DNA of 42,714 bases from an uncultured Clostridia bacterium (GTDB lineage: Bacteria; Bacillota; Clostridia; UBA1381): positions 1-42,714 of the forward strand of contig CANRAG010000009.1 of assembly GCA_947628515.1 (NCBI GenBank). The letters are read 5' to 3'. Shown in pieces: positions 35,404 to 42,714 of this stretch. The notes under the pieces were generated by a model, which saw only the letters and a program-made list of their open reading frames with translations, searched no databases and had not been told where the DNA came from. The first letter of the stretch is position 1; each line of letters begins with the position of its first letter. A program made the translations under genes and the position numbers.

Positions 35404-37692
35404 TCACACGCCCAACATTCGCAGCGCGATTATGCTCATATCATCCTTCGCGCGCCCCCTGTTTTTTGAAAGCGCCGTGTCCATTACCTCCCGCGCAAGC
35501 TCCTCCATTGTTTCGTGCGGCTTGATTACGATATTTTTAATCCATTCGGTTCTCGCCGCGGTATATCCCGCTCCGGTCACGCCGTCGGTCATAATGAGAA
35601 CAATGTCGCCTTCCTTTAGCTCAAGAACCTTTCTGTCAAGCCGTATGTCCGATATTATACCGACCGGCGCGGAAACAGAAGATATGGTTTTCACCTCATC
35701 GCCGCTTTGTATAACCGTCTCCGCGCCGCCTATTTTATACAGCTCCGCTTCGCCGGTATACATGTTTACGGATAAAATATCTATGGTGGAATACATTTCA
35801 TTGTCCATATTAAGGCATAGGGACGAGTTTAAAATCCCGACGGCGGTTTTAACGCCAAATCCTGCCTTTAAAAAGCCCGTGAGCAGACGCAGCGCCGCGG
35901 CGCTTTCATACTTCGCCTCTCTGCCGCTGCCCATACCGTCAGCGGCGATGGCATAAAACTTCCCGCAGCCGTCGCCGAATACCGCAAGGCTGTCGCCGTT
36001 TACCTCCATTCCCTCTCGCGGTAACTGCAAAACAGCGCTGTCAAACGAATAGCCGGGCCGTGTCACGTAACGGCTCAGACCGTTTTTGGTTTCCTCGTAT
36101 TTTACGGCGCGGCCGAGCACGTCCGAAACCACGCCTTCAACCACGGTATGCCCGGTTACGGGCGGGAGTCTCAAATATATCTCACATCCTCCGCTCGCGC
36201 TTTCCACAACGCTTATCTCATACGGCACTATACCAATTCTGTCCAGCTCATCGACAATTTGCTCCTCCTCGCGTTCAAGGAAAAAGAACCCGTCCTCGAT
36301 ATCGCCCGCCAGACCGTTTATGAACCGCTTAAGCTCATCATACTGCATGGAGAGCAGGTTCCTTGACGATACCGCGTCCGAACGGCGCAGCACCTCGCGT
36401 TTATAAAGCTCGTACACATGGTTTATCTCATAAATAAACCGGTCCGTGTTAACGCACCGCTCACAAAAATGCTCCGGAATATTTTCACGGTTCAGCACTC
36501 CTTCCGACTCTATTATCCCTATAAGACCGAGAACATTTTTATATGTACGTCTGAAATCCTTCTGCCAACATTTGCCGCAAAGCTTACAGCCGCGGCAAAC
36601 CCGCTCCGCCGTTTCGTCAAGTATTATGCCTATATCGTCCGAATATTTTCTGAGCCTTGCCTCGGACACAGCCGTAAAACATTCGTGCAGACTCCCGAAC
36701 GCTTCGCCCGCCCGCGTAAGCCGCATAGTAAGGTATTCGCGCATACGCTGCTCGGGACTTACCGACTCCACCTGCATCGATTTATCGAAAAAGCTCCTGA
36801 AATACTCCTGCATTATGCGCGGCGTTGCAATAAACAACAGAGCGCCCGCCGCCGCGTCGGAAACACTCATGGGAATATTATACATATTCTTTACATATAT
36901 AAGAGTGACCGCCGTTCCGCACAAAAAGCCCGCCGCCGCGCCCCATTTTTTATAGCAGTTAAGAAAGCTTGCGAACACCGCGCTCATGCCGAAAATGCCC
37001 ATCATTACGACGGACGCCGACGAGGACATACACGACATGAAACCGATACATAATCCCGTGCAGCCCGCCGCCGAGACGGATGAATTAAGCGCGGTCAGCA
37101 ATATGACATAAACCGAAAATATATTTGCGATACGCAGCGGACCTATCATAACGCCTGACAGACCCGATATTACCACTCCCGCCGCCACAGCCGCGCTTAT
37201 GTATTCCTCCGGTGACATTCTTCCCCGTTTTGTGAAATCGTCGGAAACCATGCGGGATTTTGTGAATACAACATACATAAGCGCGGATATAATGCTTTCG
37301 GTTATAAGCAGGAATATATCATATATCCCGTTATAATTTGAAACAAGCATTACTGCGCCGCCGCAGAGCAGCGCCGCCGCGACCACCGACGCATTTATAA
37401 GCTCGTCCTTTTTTCGGTACAGCTTTGAAAAAAGCCATAAAATAACAAGCGCGATTACATATTTGGGCACCGCCGCCGCGCCGGACGCGCTCATTATCCC
37501 CGCGCATACCGCCGCTATGCCTATGTACGCGATACTCTTATCATACGCGGCGGCAAAGAACGCTATACCGAACGGAAACATTCCCAGCGCGGTGGCGCGC
37601 GAAGCAAGTATGAGCAGCACCGATGAGGTTATATCATTAAGTCTTGGCAGTCTTAACGGAATTTTGGCAGTTGCAGCCTTTATCTCGTTCAT
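35404..37692 (-). CDS. spoIIE: Stage II sporulation protein E (SpoIIE)
   Basis: A 762-residue membrane phosphatase that dephosphorylates SpoIIAA and so frees sigma-F in the forespore, and that also acts at the division septum. The first 300 residues hold about ten transmembrane segments; a linker with a Cys cluster (366-375) and coiled regions follows; residues from about 545 are the PP2C domain with Ala-Asp-Gly-Met-Gly-Ser-Gly at 584-590 and a C-terminal Met-Thr-Asp-Gly-Val. ATG 37692 is chosen because AAAGGA lies 9 bases upstream and this matches the family start; the longer frame lacks support. Upstream are Spo0A boxes. Confidence 0.94.
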   Translation of the reverse strand: MNEIKAATAKIPLRLPRLNDITSSVLLILASRATALGMFPFGIAFFAAAYDKSIAYIGIAAVCAGIMSASGAAAVPKYVIALVILWLFSKLYRKKDELINASVVAAALLCGGAVMLVSNYNGIYDIFLLITESIISALMYVVFTKSRMVSDDFTKRGRMSPEEYISAAVAAGVVISGLSGVMIGPLRIANIFSVYVILLTALNSSVSAAGCTGLCIGFMSCMSSSASVVMMGIFGMSAVFASFLNCYKKWGAAAGFLCGTAVTLIYVKNMYNIPMSVSDAAAGALLFIATPRIMQEYFRSFFDKSMQVESVSPEQRMREYLTMRLTRAGEAFGSLHECFTAVSEARLRKYSDDIGIILDETAERVCRGCKLCGKCWQKDFRRTYKNVLGLIGIIESEGVLNRENIPEHFCERCVNTDRFIYEINHVYELYKREVLRRSDAVSSRNLLSMQYDELKRFINGLAGDIEDGFFFLEREEEQIVDELDRIGIVPYEISVVESASGGCEIYLRLPPVTGHTVVEGVVSDVLGRAVKYEETKNGLSRYVTRPGYSFDSAVLQLPREGMEVNGDSLAVFGDGCGKFYAIAADGMGSGREAKYESAAALRLLTGFLKAGFGVKTAVGILNSSLCLNMDNEMYSTIDILSVNMYTGEAELYKIGGAETVIQSGDEVKTISSVSAPVGIISDIRLDRKVLELKEGDIVLIMTDGVTGAGYTAARTEWIKNIVIKPHETMEELAREVMDTALSKNRGRAKDDMSIIALRMLGV

Positions 37693-37731
37693 GTTGTATG
37701 TTCCTTTCAAAACTTTAATATCTGATATTTT

Positions 37732-37792
37732 ATCATACGCATTGTTTATATTATGTCGAACAGTGTTGTCGAATATACGAAATCGTACGACA
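37732..37792 (-). promoter_or_regulatory. Spo0A boxes and promoter region of spoIIE
   Basis: Two perfect TGTCGAA boxes on the plus strand (37754-37760 and 37767-37773, 13 bases apart) and an opposite-strand match with one mismatch (TGTCGTA, 37786-37792). TATGAT on the minus strand (37732-37737) could be the -10, with the first box overlapping the -35 (TTCGAC, 17-base spacer). The arrangement fits Spo0A-activated sigma-A promoters like that of B. subtilis spoIIE. Confidence 0.75.
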
Positions 37793-37838
37793 ATTATTGC
37801 GGTTAGCGAGATATTTTTCATGTTTTTTTAAAATATTG

Positions 37839-37867
37839 TTTACAAGCCCTATGTTTCGTGATATGAT
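37839..37867 (+). promoter_or_regulatory. Promoter of the YfcE-type gene
   Basis: TTTACA (37839-37844) and TATGAT (37862-37867), 17-base spacer. Confidence 0.55.
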
Positions 37868-37902
37868 TACTGTACAAAATTACAAAGGAGCAAATTATAA
37901 TA

Positions 37903-38382
37903 ATGAAACGAATACTTGTTTTTTCTGACACACACGGCAGTATCGGGCTTTGCAAAAAGGTTATCGACCGCGTTCCCTGCGAGCTTATAATCCACGCGGG
38001 CGATTATGTCGGTGACGCGCGGGAGCTTAAAAGGCTGTATAAGGATAAGGAAATCATATATGTAAAGGGTAATTGCGACAGCTTTTTTAACGCGCCCGAA
38101 TACGAGATAGCCGACATTGACGGCGTAAAGATATATATCGCGCACGGTCACAGGCACATGGTAAAGTGTGAAATCGGCTATGATACCATAACCCGCGCCG
38201 CAAAGGAGCGCGGCTGCGCCGTCGCCGTTTTCGGACACACTCACGCGGAATATACCGGAGAAAACGACGGTGTAATCCTTCTAAATCCGGGCAGCGCCAA
38301 ATACGGCGGCACATACGGCGTTATAGAGATAGAGGACAAAACACCACGCGTATGCTTTATCCGTGAGGATATGGGATTTTAA
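37903..38382 (+). CDS. YfcE/MJ0936-family metallophosphoesterase
   Basis: A 159-residue calcineurin-like phosphoesterase. The metal ligands are all present: Asp-Thr-His, Gly-Asp, Gly-Asn-Cys-Asp, His-Gly-His and Gly-His-Thr-His, followed by the family Asn-Pro-Gly-Ser. Relatives hydrolyse phosphodiesters; the natural substrate is unknown. AAAGGAG precedes the ATG. It is divergent from spoIIE and lies 88 bases before the Dlt-like operon, which has its own promoter. Confidence 0.88.
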   Translation: MKRILVFSDTHGSIGLCKKVIDRVPCELIIHAGDYVGDARELKRLYKDKEIIYVKGNCDSFFNAPEYEIADIDGVKIYIAHGHRHMVKCEIGYDTITRAAKERGCAVAVFGHTHAEYTGENDGVILLNPGSAKYGGTYGVIEIEDKTPRVCFIREDMGF

Positions 38383-38384
38383 GG

Positions 38385-38413
38385 TTGACATATAATCTGT
38401 TTGGTGATATAAT
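38385..38413 (+). promoter_or_regulatory. Perfect consensus promoter of the Dlt-like operon
   Basis: TTGACA (38385-38390), 17-base spacer, TATAAT (38408-38413), both exact, starting two bases after the stop of the preceding gene. Confidence 0.85.
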
Positions 38414-38470
38414 AATTTCGATTTGGATTGGATAATTACGCGATTTTTGGAATTGAAAGGAATTAGCTAT

Positions 38471-40015
38471 ATGATTATACCGAACAGCGCGGTACACCTG
38501 CTGGACGCGGCAGCGGAAAGGTTTGGCGGCAAGATTGCCGTTACCGATGAATATGAAAGCTTCGGCTTTGACAGGCTCAGAAGTCTCGGTCTTTCCATAG
38601 GCGCCGCGCTTATAAACTCTGCTGCGGGCGGATATATGGCGGAGCCTGTAATGGTGTATCTGCCAAAGAGCGGCAAATGCGTCGCATCGTTTATGGGCGC
38701 GATGTATTCGGGTAACCCGTATGTTCCGATTGCATACGATATGCCGCCCAACAGGATACAGAAAATTGTGAACAAGTTGGATGGCAGAGGGCATATTATA
38801 ACCGATTATGACGGTAAAAAAATCATTGAAGCCATGGACGTACCCGAAACCATGCGCGTTCATATATACGACGAAATTATAAACGAGCCTGCCGATGAAG
38901 CTAAGATATACGCAATACTTAATAAGGTTATAGATACGGACCCGATATACATAATGTTTACGAGCGGGTCCACCGGCGAGCCCAAGGGGGTTACCGTGGC
39001 ACATCGCGGCGCGGTTGACTATGCGTTATGGGTACAGCGCACCTTCGGTATAGACGAAAACTCAAAGCTGGGCAATCAGGCGCCGTTCTATTTTGATAAT
39101 TCCATTTTTGATATATACTCGATGCTGCTTACCGGCGCCGAAATGAACATCATTCCCGAAAAGCTGTTCATGTTCCCGTCTAAGCTGCCGGAGTTTATAA
39201 GGGATAACAATATCACCGTTATCTTCTGGGTTCCGACGGTCATGATTAACGTGGCAAATTCGGGCGCGCTCAGCGAAACAGAGATGCCTACGCTTAAAAC
39301 CGTCGCGTTCTGCGGCGAGGTAATGCCGAACACCCAGCTTAATATCTGGCGTAAAAACCATCCCGACGCCGTGTACGCTAACCTCTACGGTCCTACGGAA
39401 ATAAGCGACGTATGCACATACTATATCGTAGACCGCGAGTTTAACGACGCGGACCCGCTCCCGATAGGGCGCGCGTGCGAAAATATGCGCGTTATAATTC
39501 TTAACGCGGAGGATGAACCGGCAAAGACAAACGAGCAGGGTGAGCTGTGCGTTATCGGCACGGGCGTTTCGCTCGGCTATTGGAACAGACCGGATCTGTC
39601 GGAAAAGGCGTTTGTCCAGAACCCCGCCAACCCGTATTATGAGGAGCGCATCTACCGCACGGGCGACCTCGCGTATATAGACGACGAGGGGCTTATAATG
39701 TATTGCGGCAGAATGGACAATCAGGTAAAGGTAAAGGGCAATCGCATAGAGCTTGGCGAAATAGAGTGCGCGGCAATGGCGATTGACGGCGTAAAGGGCG
39801 CGTGCGCGGTGTTTGACGCGGAAAACGAGCGAATAGTTCTTTTCGTCCAAAGCGGCAGCCCGCTTGTTTTGAGAAAATTCAACAACGAGTTAAAGCGGTA
39901 TATCCCCAAATATATGCTGCCCGGAAAGCTTGTTGTTATGGACGCTCTGCCGCATACGGCAAACGATAAGATAGACAGGGTGACGCTTAAAAAGTCACTT
40001 TCGGATATTGATTGA
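38471..40015 (+). CDS. dltA: DltA-like amino acid adenylation enzyme (paralog 1)
   Basis: A 514-residue stand-alone adenylation enzyme that would activate an amino acid with ATP and load it on the carrier protein of this operon. Core motifs: Thr-Ser-Gly-Ser-Thr-Gly-Glu-Pro-Lys-Gly (164-173), Phe-Asp (208-209, the Asp that binds the amino group), Phe-Cys-Gly-Glu-Val with Cys281, Tyr-Gly-Pro-Thr-Glu (306-310), Thr-Gly-Asp (397-399) and the catalytic Lys500. Cys281 corresponds to Cys269 of B. cereus DltA, which controls D-Ala over L-Ala selection, so D-Ala is the leading guess. The start ATG 38471 is preferred over the longer frame because AAAGGA lies upstream. Confidence 0.8.
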   Translation: MIIPNSAVHLLDAAAERFGGKIAVTDEYESFGFDRLRSLGLSIGAALINSAAGGYMAEPVMVYLPKSGKCVASFMGAMYSGNPYVPIAYDMPPNRIQKIVNKLDGRGHIITDYDGKKIIEAMDVPETMRVHIYDEIINEPADEAKIYAILNKVIDTDPIYIMFTSGSTGEPKGVTVAHRGAVDYALWVQRTFGIDENSKLGNQAPFYFDNSIFDIYSMLLTGAEMNIIPEKLFMFPSKLPEFIRDNNITVIFWVPTVMINVANSGALSETEMPTLKTVAFCGEVMPNTQLNIWRKNHPDAVYANLYGPTEISDVCTYYIVDREFNDADPLPIGRACENMRVIILNAEDEPAKTNEQGELCVIGTGVSLGYWNRPDLSEKAFVQNPANPYYEERIYRTGDLAYIDDEGLIMYCGRMDNQVKVKGNRIELGEIECAAMAIDGVKGACAVFDAENERIVLFVQSGSPLVLRKFNNELKRYIPKYMLPGKLVVMDALPHTANDKIDRVTLKKSLSDID

Positions 40016-40032
40016 TAAGGATGTATGGACAT

Positions 40033-41565
40033 ATGGACTCACTTTATACCTCATGCGCGGCGATACTTGACAGAGCCGCCGAAAAATACGGAACCGATAC
40101 CGCGTTCACAGACAGCGACGGCGAAATAAGCTTTAAAGAGCTTCGGGATTTGTCCCGCGCGCTCGCCGCGTCGCTCATTGCAAGAGCGCGGACCGGCAGG
40201 CTCTGTCCGGTTATGGTGTTTCTGCCCAAAAGCATAAAATCAATCGTTTCGTTCATGGGCAGCATATACGCCGCAAGCCCATATGTACCGATGGACTATA
40301 ACGTGCCTATGGCGCGCTTTAGGGCGACGGCGGAAAACCTCCGCCCCGGCGCGGTCATAACCGACAGCGCGGGCAGGGAGAAGCTGTTGGCGGCGGGAAT
40401 TACGGAAACGATACTCGTATATGACGAGCTTGTATCGGGTAAAGCGGACAACGCGACCGGTATCGATACAATTACCACCGATCTTGACCCGGTATATATA
40501 ATGTACACAAGCGGCTCAACGGGCACGCCGAAGGGCGTTACCGTTTCACACAGGGCCGTGCTCGACTATACAAAATGGCTCGCGGACACATTTGACATCA
40601 CAAAGGACAGCGTAATAGGAATGCAAAGCGCTTTCCATTTTGACAATTCGGTATTTGATATGTTCCTCGCGCTGTATCTCGGCTGCAAGACGGTTATTAT
40701 ACCTGAGGTGCTGTTTATGTACCCCCAAATGCTGTTTGACTTCATGGCGGAGGAGAAAATCTCGGTTATATTCTGGGTTCCCACGGTTATGATAAGCGTC
40801 GCAAACTCCGGTGTGCTCGAAGAAAAAAAGCTTGACGAGCTAAAGCTCATACTGTTCGCCGGCGAGGTTATGCCGATAGGTCAGCTCAACCGCTGGATGG
40901 CGGCGTACCCGAATTGTACGTTCGTAAATATGTACGGGCCTACGGAGTCCACGGACATAGCTCTATACTACATTGTAGACCGAAAATATCGCGCGGGCGA
41001 AACGCTGCCGATAGGTATTCCCTGCGCGAATATGAAGGCGATAATTCTCAACGGGAAAAACGAGCTTTGCAAAAAGGGCGAGCAGGGCGAGCTTTGCATA
41101 GGCGGAACGGGCATTTCAACAGGCTACTGGAACTCGCCCGAAATCACGGCGGAGGCGTTTGTGCAGAACCCGTTAAATAATAAATATCATGACAGAATAT
41201 ACCGCACCGGCGATCTTGTATACGAGGCGGAGGACGGAAACATTATCTTTTTGGGCAGAGCCGACAGCCAGATAAAGCTGCGCGGAAACAGAATAGAGCT
41301 TGGCGATATAGAAGCGGCGGCTTCGGCGATGGCGGATATAAAGAGCTGCTGCGCGATGTTCGACGCAAAGAGCGAGCAAATTGTCCTCTTCCTCGAAACG
41401 GACGCGGAAATAGTCCGGCGCAAGTTCAATATGGAGCTTAAAAAATATATTCCGTCATATATGGTTCCGCAAAAGATAGTATCTATGCCCGCGTTCCCGC
41501 ACACGCCGAGCGGGAAGATTGACAGGCAGACACTGAAAAAAGAATACATGGAGGGAAGTAACTAA
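40033..41565 (+). CDS. DltA-like amino acid adenylation enzyme (paralog 2)
   Basis: A 510-residue paralog directly after the first, from which it differs clearly but with the same core motifs: Thr-Ser-Gly-Ser-Thr-Gly-Thr-Pro-Lys-Gly (159-168), Phe-Asp204, Tyr-Gly-Pro-Thr-Glu (301-305), Thr-Gly-Asp (392-394) and catalytic Lys495. At the enantiomer-selecting position it has Phe-Ala-Gly-Glu-Val (Ala276) instead of Cys. Mutating that Cys to Ala relaxes DltA toward L-Ala, so this paralog may take another amino acid. The start is uncertain: ATG 40033 matches paralog 1 best and has AAGGA upstream; ATG 40021 and TTG 40012 are alternatives, the latter overlapping the previous stop. Confidence 0.78.
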   Translation: MDSLYTSCAAILDRAAEKYGTDTAFTDSDGEISFKELRDLSRALAASLIARARTGRLCPVMVFLPKSIKSIVSFMGSIYAASPYVPMDYNVPMARFRATAENLRPGAVITDSAGREKLLAAGITETILVYDELVSGKADNATGIDTITTDLDPVYIMYTSGSTGTPKGVTVSHRAVLDYTKWLADTFDITKDSVIGMQSAFHFDNSVFDMFLALYLGCKTVIIPEVLFMYPQMLFDFMAEEKISVIFWVPTVMISVANSGVLEEKKLDELKLILFAGEVMPIGQLNRWMAAYPNCTFVNMYGPTESTDIALYYIVDRKYRAGETLPIGIPCANMKAIILNGKNELCKKGEQGELCIGGTGISTGYWNSPEITAEAFVQNPLNNKYHDRIYRTGDLVYEAEDGNIIFLGRADSQIKLRGNRIELGDIEAAASAMADIKSCCAMFDAKSEQIVLFLETDAEIVRRKFNMELKKYIPSYMVPQKIVSMPAFPHTPSGKIDRQTLKKEYMEGSN

Positions 41566-41566
41566 A

Positions 41567-41806
41567 ATGTCTATTCAGGAAACAATAAGCGAATTTATAA
41601 GAGAGCATTTTGAAATAGGCGACGATCCGGATTTCAACAATGACGTGCACCTCTTTAACGAGGGGTTTGTCGACAGCTTCGGCGCGGTAGAAATAATCCA
41701 CTTTATCGAGGAGAATTTCAATATAAAAATAACTCAGAAGGACATCACGCTGTTTCCGATGAACACCGTCAACGAAATTGCGGCGGTTGTCGAAAGCAAA
41801 ATCTGA
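41567..41806 (+). CDS. dltC: DltC-like acyl carrier protein
   Basis: A 79-residue acidic carrier. The phosphopantetheine site is Ser37 in Gly-Phe-Val-Asp-Ser-Phe-Gly, as in DltC (Leu-Asp-Ser-Phe-Gly), and the helix after it and the C-terminal end are of DltC/ACP type. It should accept the aminoacyl group from the adenylation enzymes. GGAGG lies before the ATG, and the gene starts one base after the previous stop, so expression is coupled. Confidence 0.85.
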   Translation: MSIQETISEFIREHFEIGDDPDFNNDVHLFNEGFVDSFGAVEIIHFIEENFNIKITQKDITLFPMNTVNEIAAVVESKI

Positions 41807-41828
41807 CGGGGCGAAGGGATAAAATTAT

Positions 41829-42710
41829 ATGTGGTATCTTGAAGCGGACACACTGTTTCTGCTGCTTGCGGCTACCGGCGCGATGCTTCTGGTTTCAGGC
41901 GTGACGCGCATGTTGTTCAAGAAGGATTTCGCGCCCAAGGCGCTCCTGCTTGCCGATATTGCCGTTATCGGCTGCATATCATGGCAGCTTCTGGCGTTTA
42001 GCGCGGGCTATGTAATTATCACATTCGTGATGATTAAGCACCTCACACACAGAAAAAAAGGGCGGCGCGCTCTGTTTGTGATATATTGCCTTGCGTGCAC
42101 GATACCGTTTTTTTACGGGCGCATGAACGAGTTCTTTCCGCAGCTGCCGGTCATTATCGTGTTTATCGGCATCGCGTACCATATGCTAAAGGCTGTTGAC
42201 GCGCTTTATTTTGTATATTACACGGAAATGGATATTCCGTTTTTCACATACGCGAATTATATACTGTTCTTCCCCACATTCACCGCGGGACCTATATTCC
42301 GTTACCGCGACTGGCTTCGGGTTTACACCAACCCGAAAAAGCTCACGCTTGACGACTTTATAGCGTATGTGAAACGGTTTATACGCGGTATGTTCAAGAA
42401 GATGGTTGTGCTGTGGTTCGTGACCGCGGTCTTTAACCGCATACTGGACATGGAGCTGCACTGGTATCTATGCGCGCTCTTAATAGCGCTAAGCTACATA
42501 ACGGTATATCTTGACCTTTCCGGCTACAGCGATATTGCGATTGCCACGGGCTCGGTTATGGGCTTTACGGTACCCGAAAACTTCCGCAAGCCGCTTTCGG
42601 CAGCGTCGTTTACAATATTCTGGCGCAACTGGCACATAACGCTTTCGGACTGGGTAAGGGAGCATATATTCGTTGTGCTTAACGGCAAACGTCTTAAACG
42701 CAACGAATAA
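41829..42710 (+). pseudogene. dltB: DltB-like MBOAT O-acyltransferase, ends early (broken or split)
   Basis: A 293-residue frame with about nine membrane helices. It has the MBOAT signatures Pro-Thr-Phe-Thr-Ala-Gly-Pro-Ile-Phe-Arg-Tyr-Arg (about 150-160), Leu-Asp-Leu-Ser-Gly-Tyr-Ser-Asp (about 227-234) and Phe-Trp-Arg-Asn-Trp-His (about 268-273). It would transfer the carrier-bound aminoacyl group outward. Family members have about 400 residues; the C-terminal part with the catalytic His of DltB is missing. A TAA at 42708 is followed by an in-frame ATG at 42711 and the window ends there. It may be a nonsense mutation, a sequencing error or a natural split gene. AAGGGA lies upstream. Confidence 0.6.
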
Positions 42711-42714
42711 ATGC

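Overview
The window looks like a chromosomal segment of a spore-forming Clostridia-type bacterium (Bacillota), probably uncultured and possibly gut-associated. Supporting features are spoIIE under Spo0A-type boxes, a YlmC/YmxH sporulation-type protein, a DUF1540 protein, an SLH-domain S-layer protein, CdaA/CdaR, and strong SD sequences with sigma-A promoters. The lineage is an inference. Most genes are ordinary housekeeping genes; the less ordinary material lies at both ends and in a few leaders.

Left end (1-2350): bases 1-328 hold about eleven strong helices and look like a structured RNA that may start upstream of the window. A secreted protein of unknown function and a tightly coupled 55-residue protein follow, then a terminator. 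On the minus strand (2349-6992) lies wecA - mnaA - ychF - radC - asp23, with the first two pairs of junctions very tight (8-base overlap wecA/mnaA, TAATG overlap ychF/radC). A second minus operon (7160-12784) is gltX - glnS - class I aminotransferase - trpS, with a good promoter and a leader too short for a T-box.

Middle (12930-24164): tRNA-Leu(CAG) with its promoter and terminator; mgtE behind a structured leader that ends in an intrinsic terminator; an RCC1-repeat protein that looks truncated where it collides with a convergent family 2 beta-galactosidase gene; and the full F-type ATP synthase operon in the order atpB-E-F-H-A-G-D-C. The c subunit lacks two of the known Na+ ligands, so proton coupling is likely.

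24284-28771, minus strand: nrdR - PHP phosphoesterase - mnmE - RsuA-type pseudouridine synthase runs toward the atp operon. Next to it are a YlmC/YmxH protein and a membrane protein resembling DUF4203. From 28868 to 34191 are a large S-layer protein with a long leader, and cdaA-cdaR, which make and control c-di-AMP.

Right end (34286-42714): an orphan ModA-like lipoprotein behind a perfect consensus promoter, a DUF1540 protein, spoIIE and a divergent YfcE-type phosphoesterase separated by Spo0A boxes. A Dlt-like operon behind another perfect consensus promoter ends the window: two tandem adenylation enzymes, a DltC-like carrier and an MBOAT acyltransferase that stops early at the window edge. 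The two adenylation enzymes differ at the Cys/Ala position known to control D-Ala selection in DltA. This cluster is the best candidate for an unusual system here. Its working model is that amino acids are activated, loaded on the carrier and passed by the MBOAT protein to an extracytoplasmic polymer.
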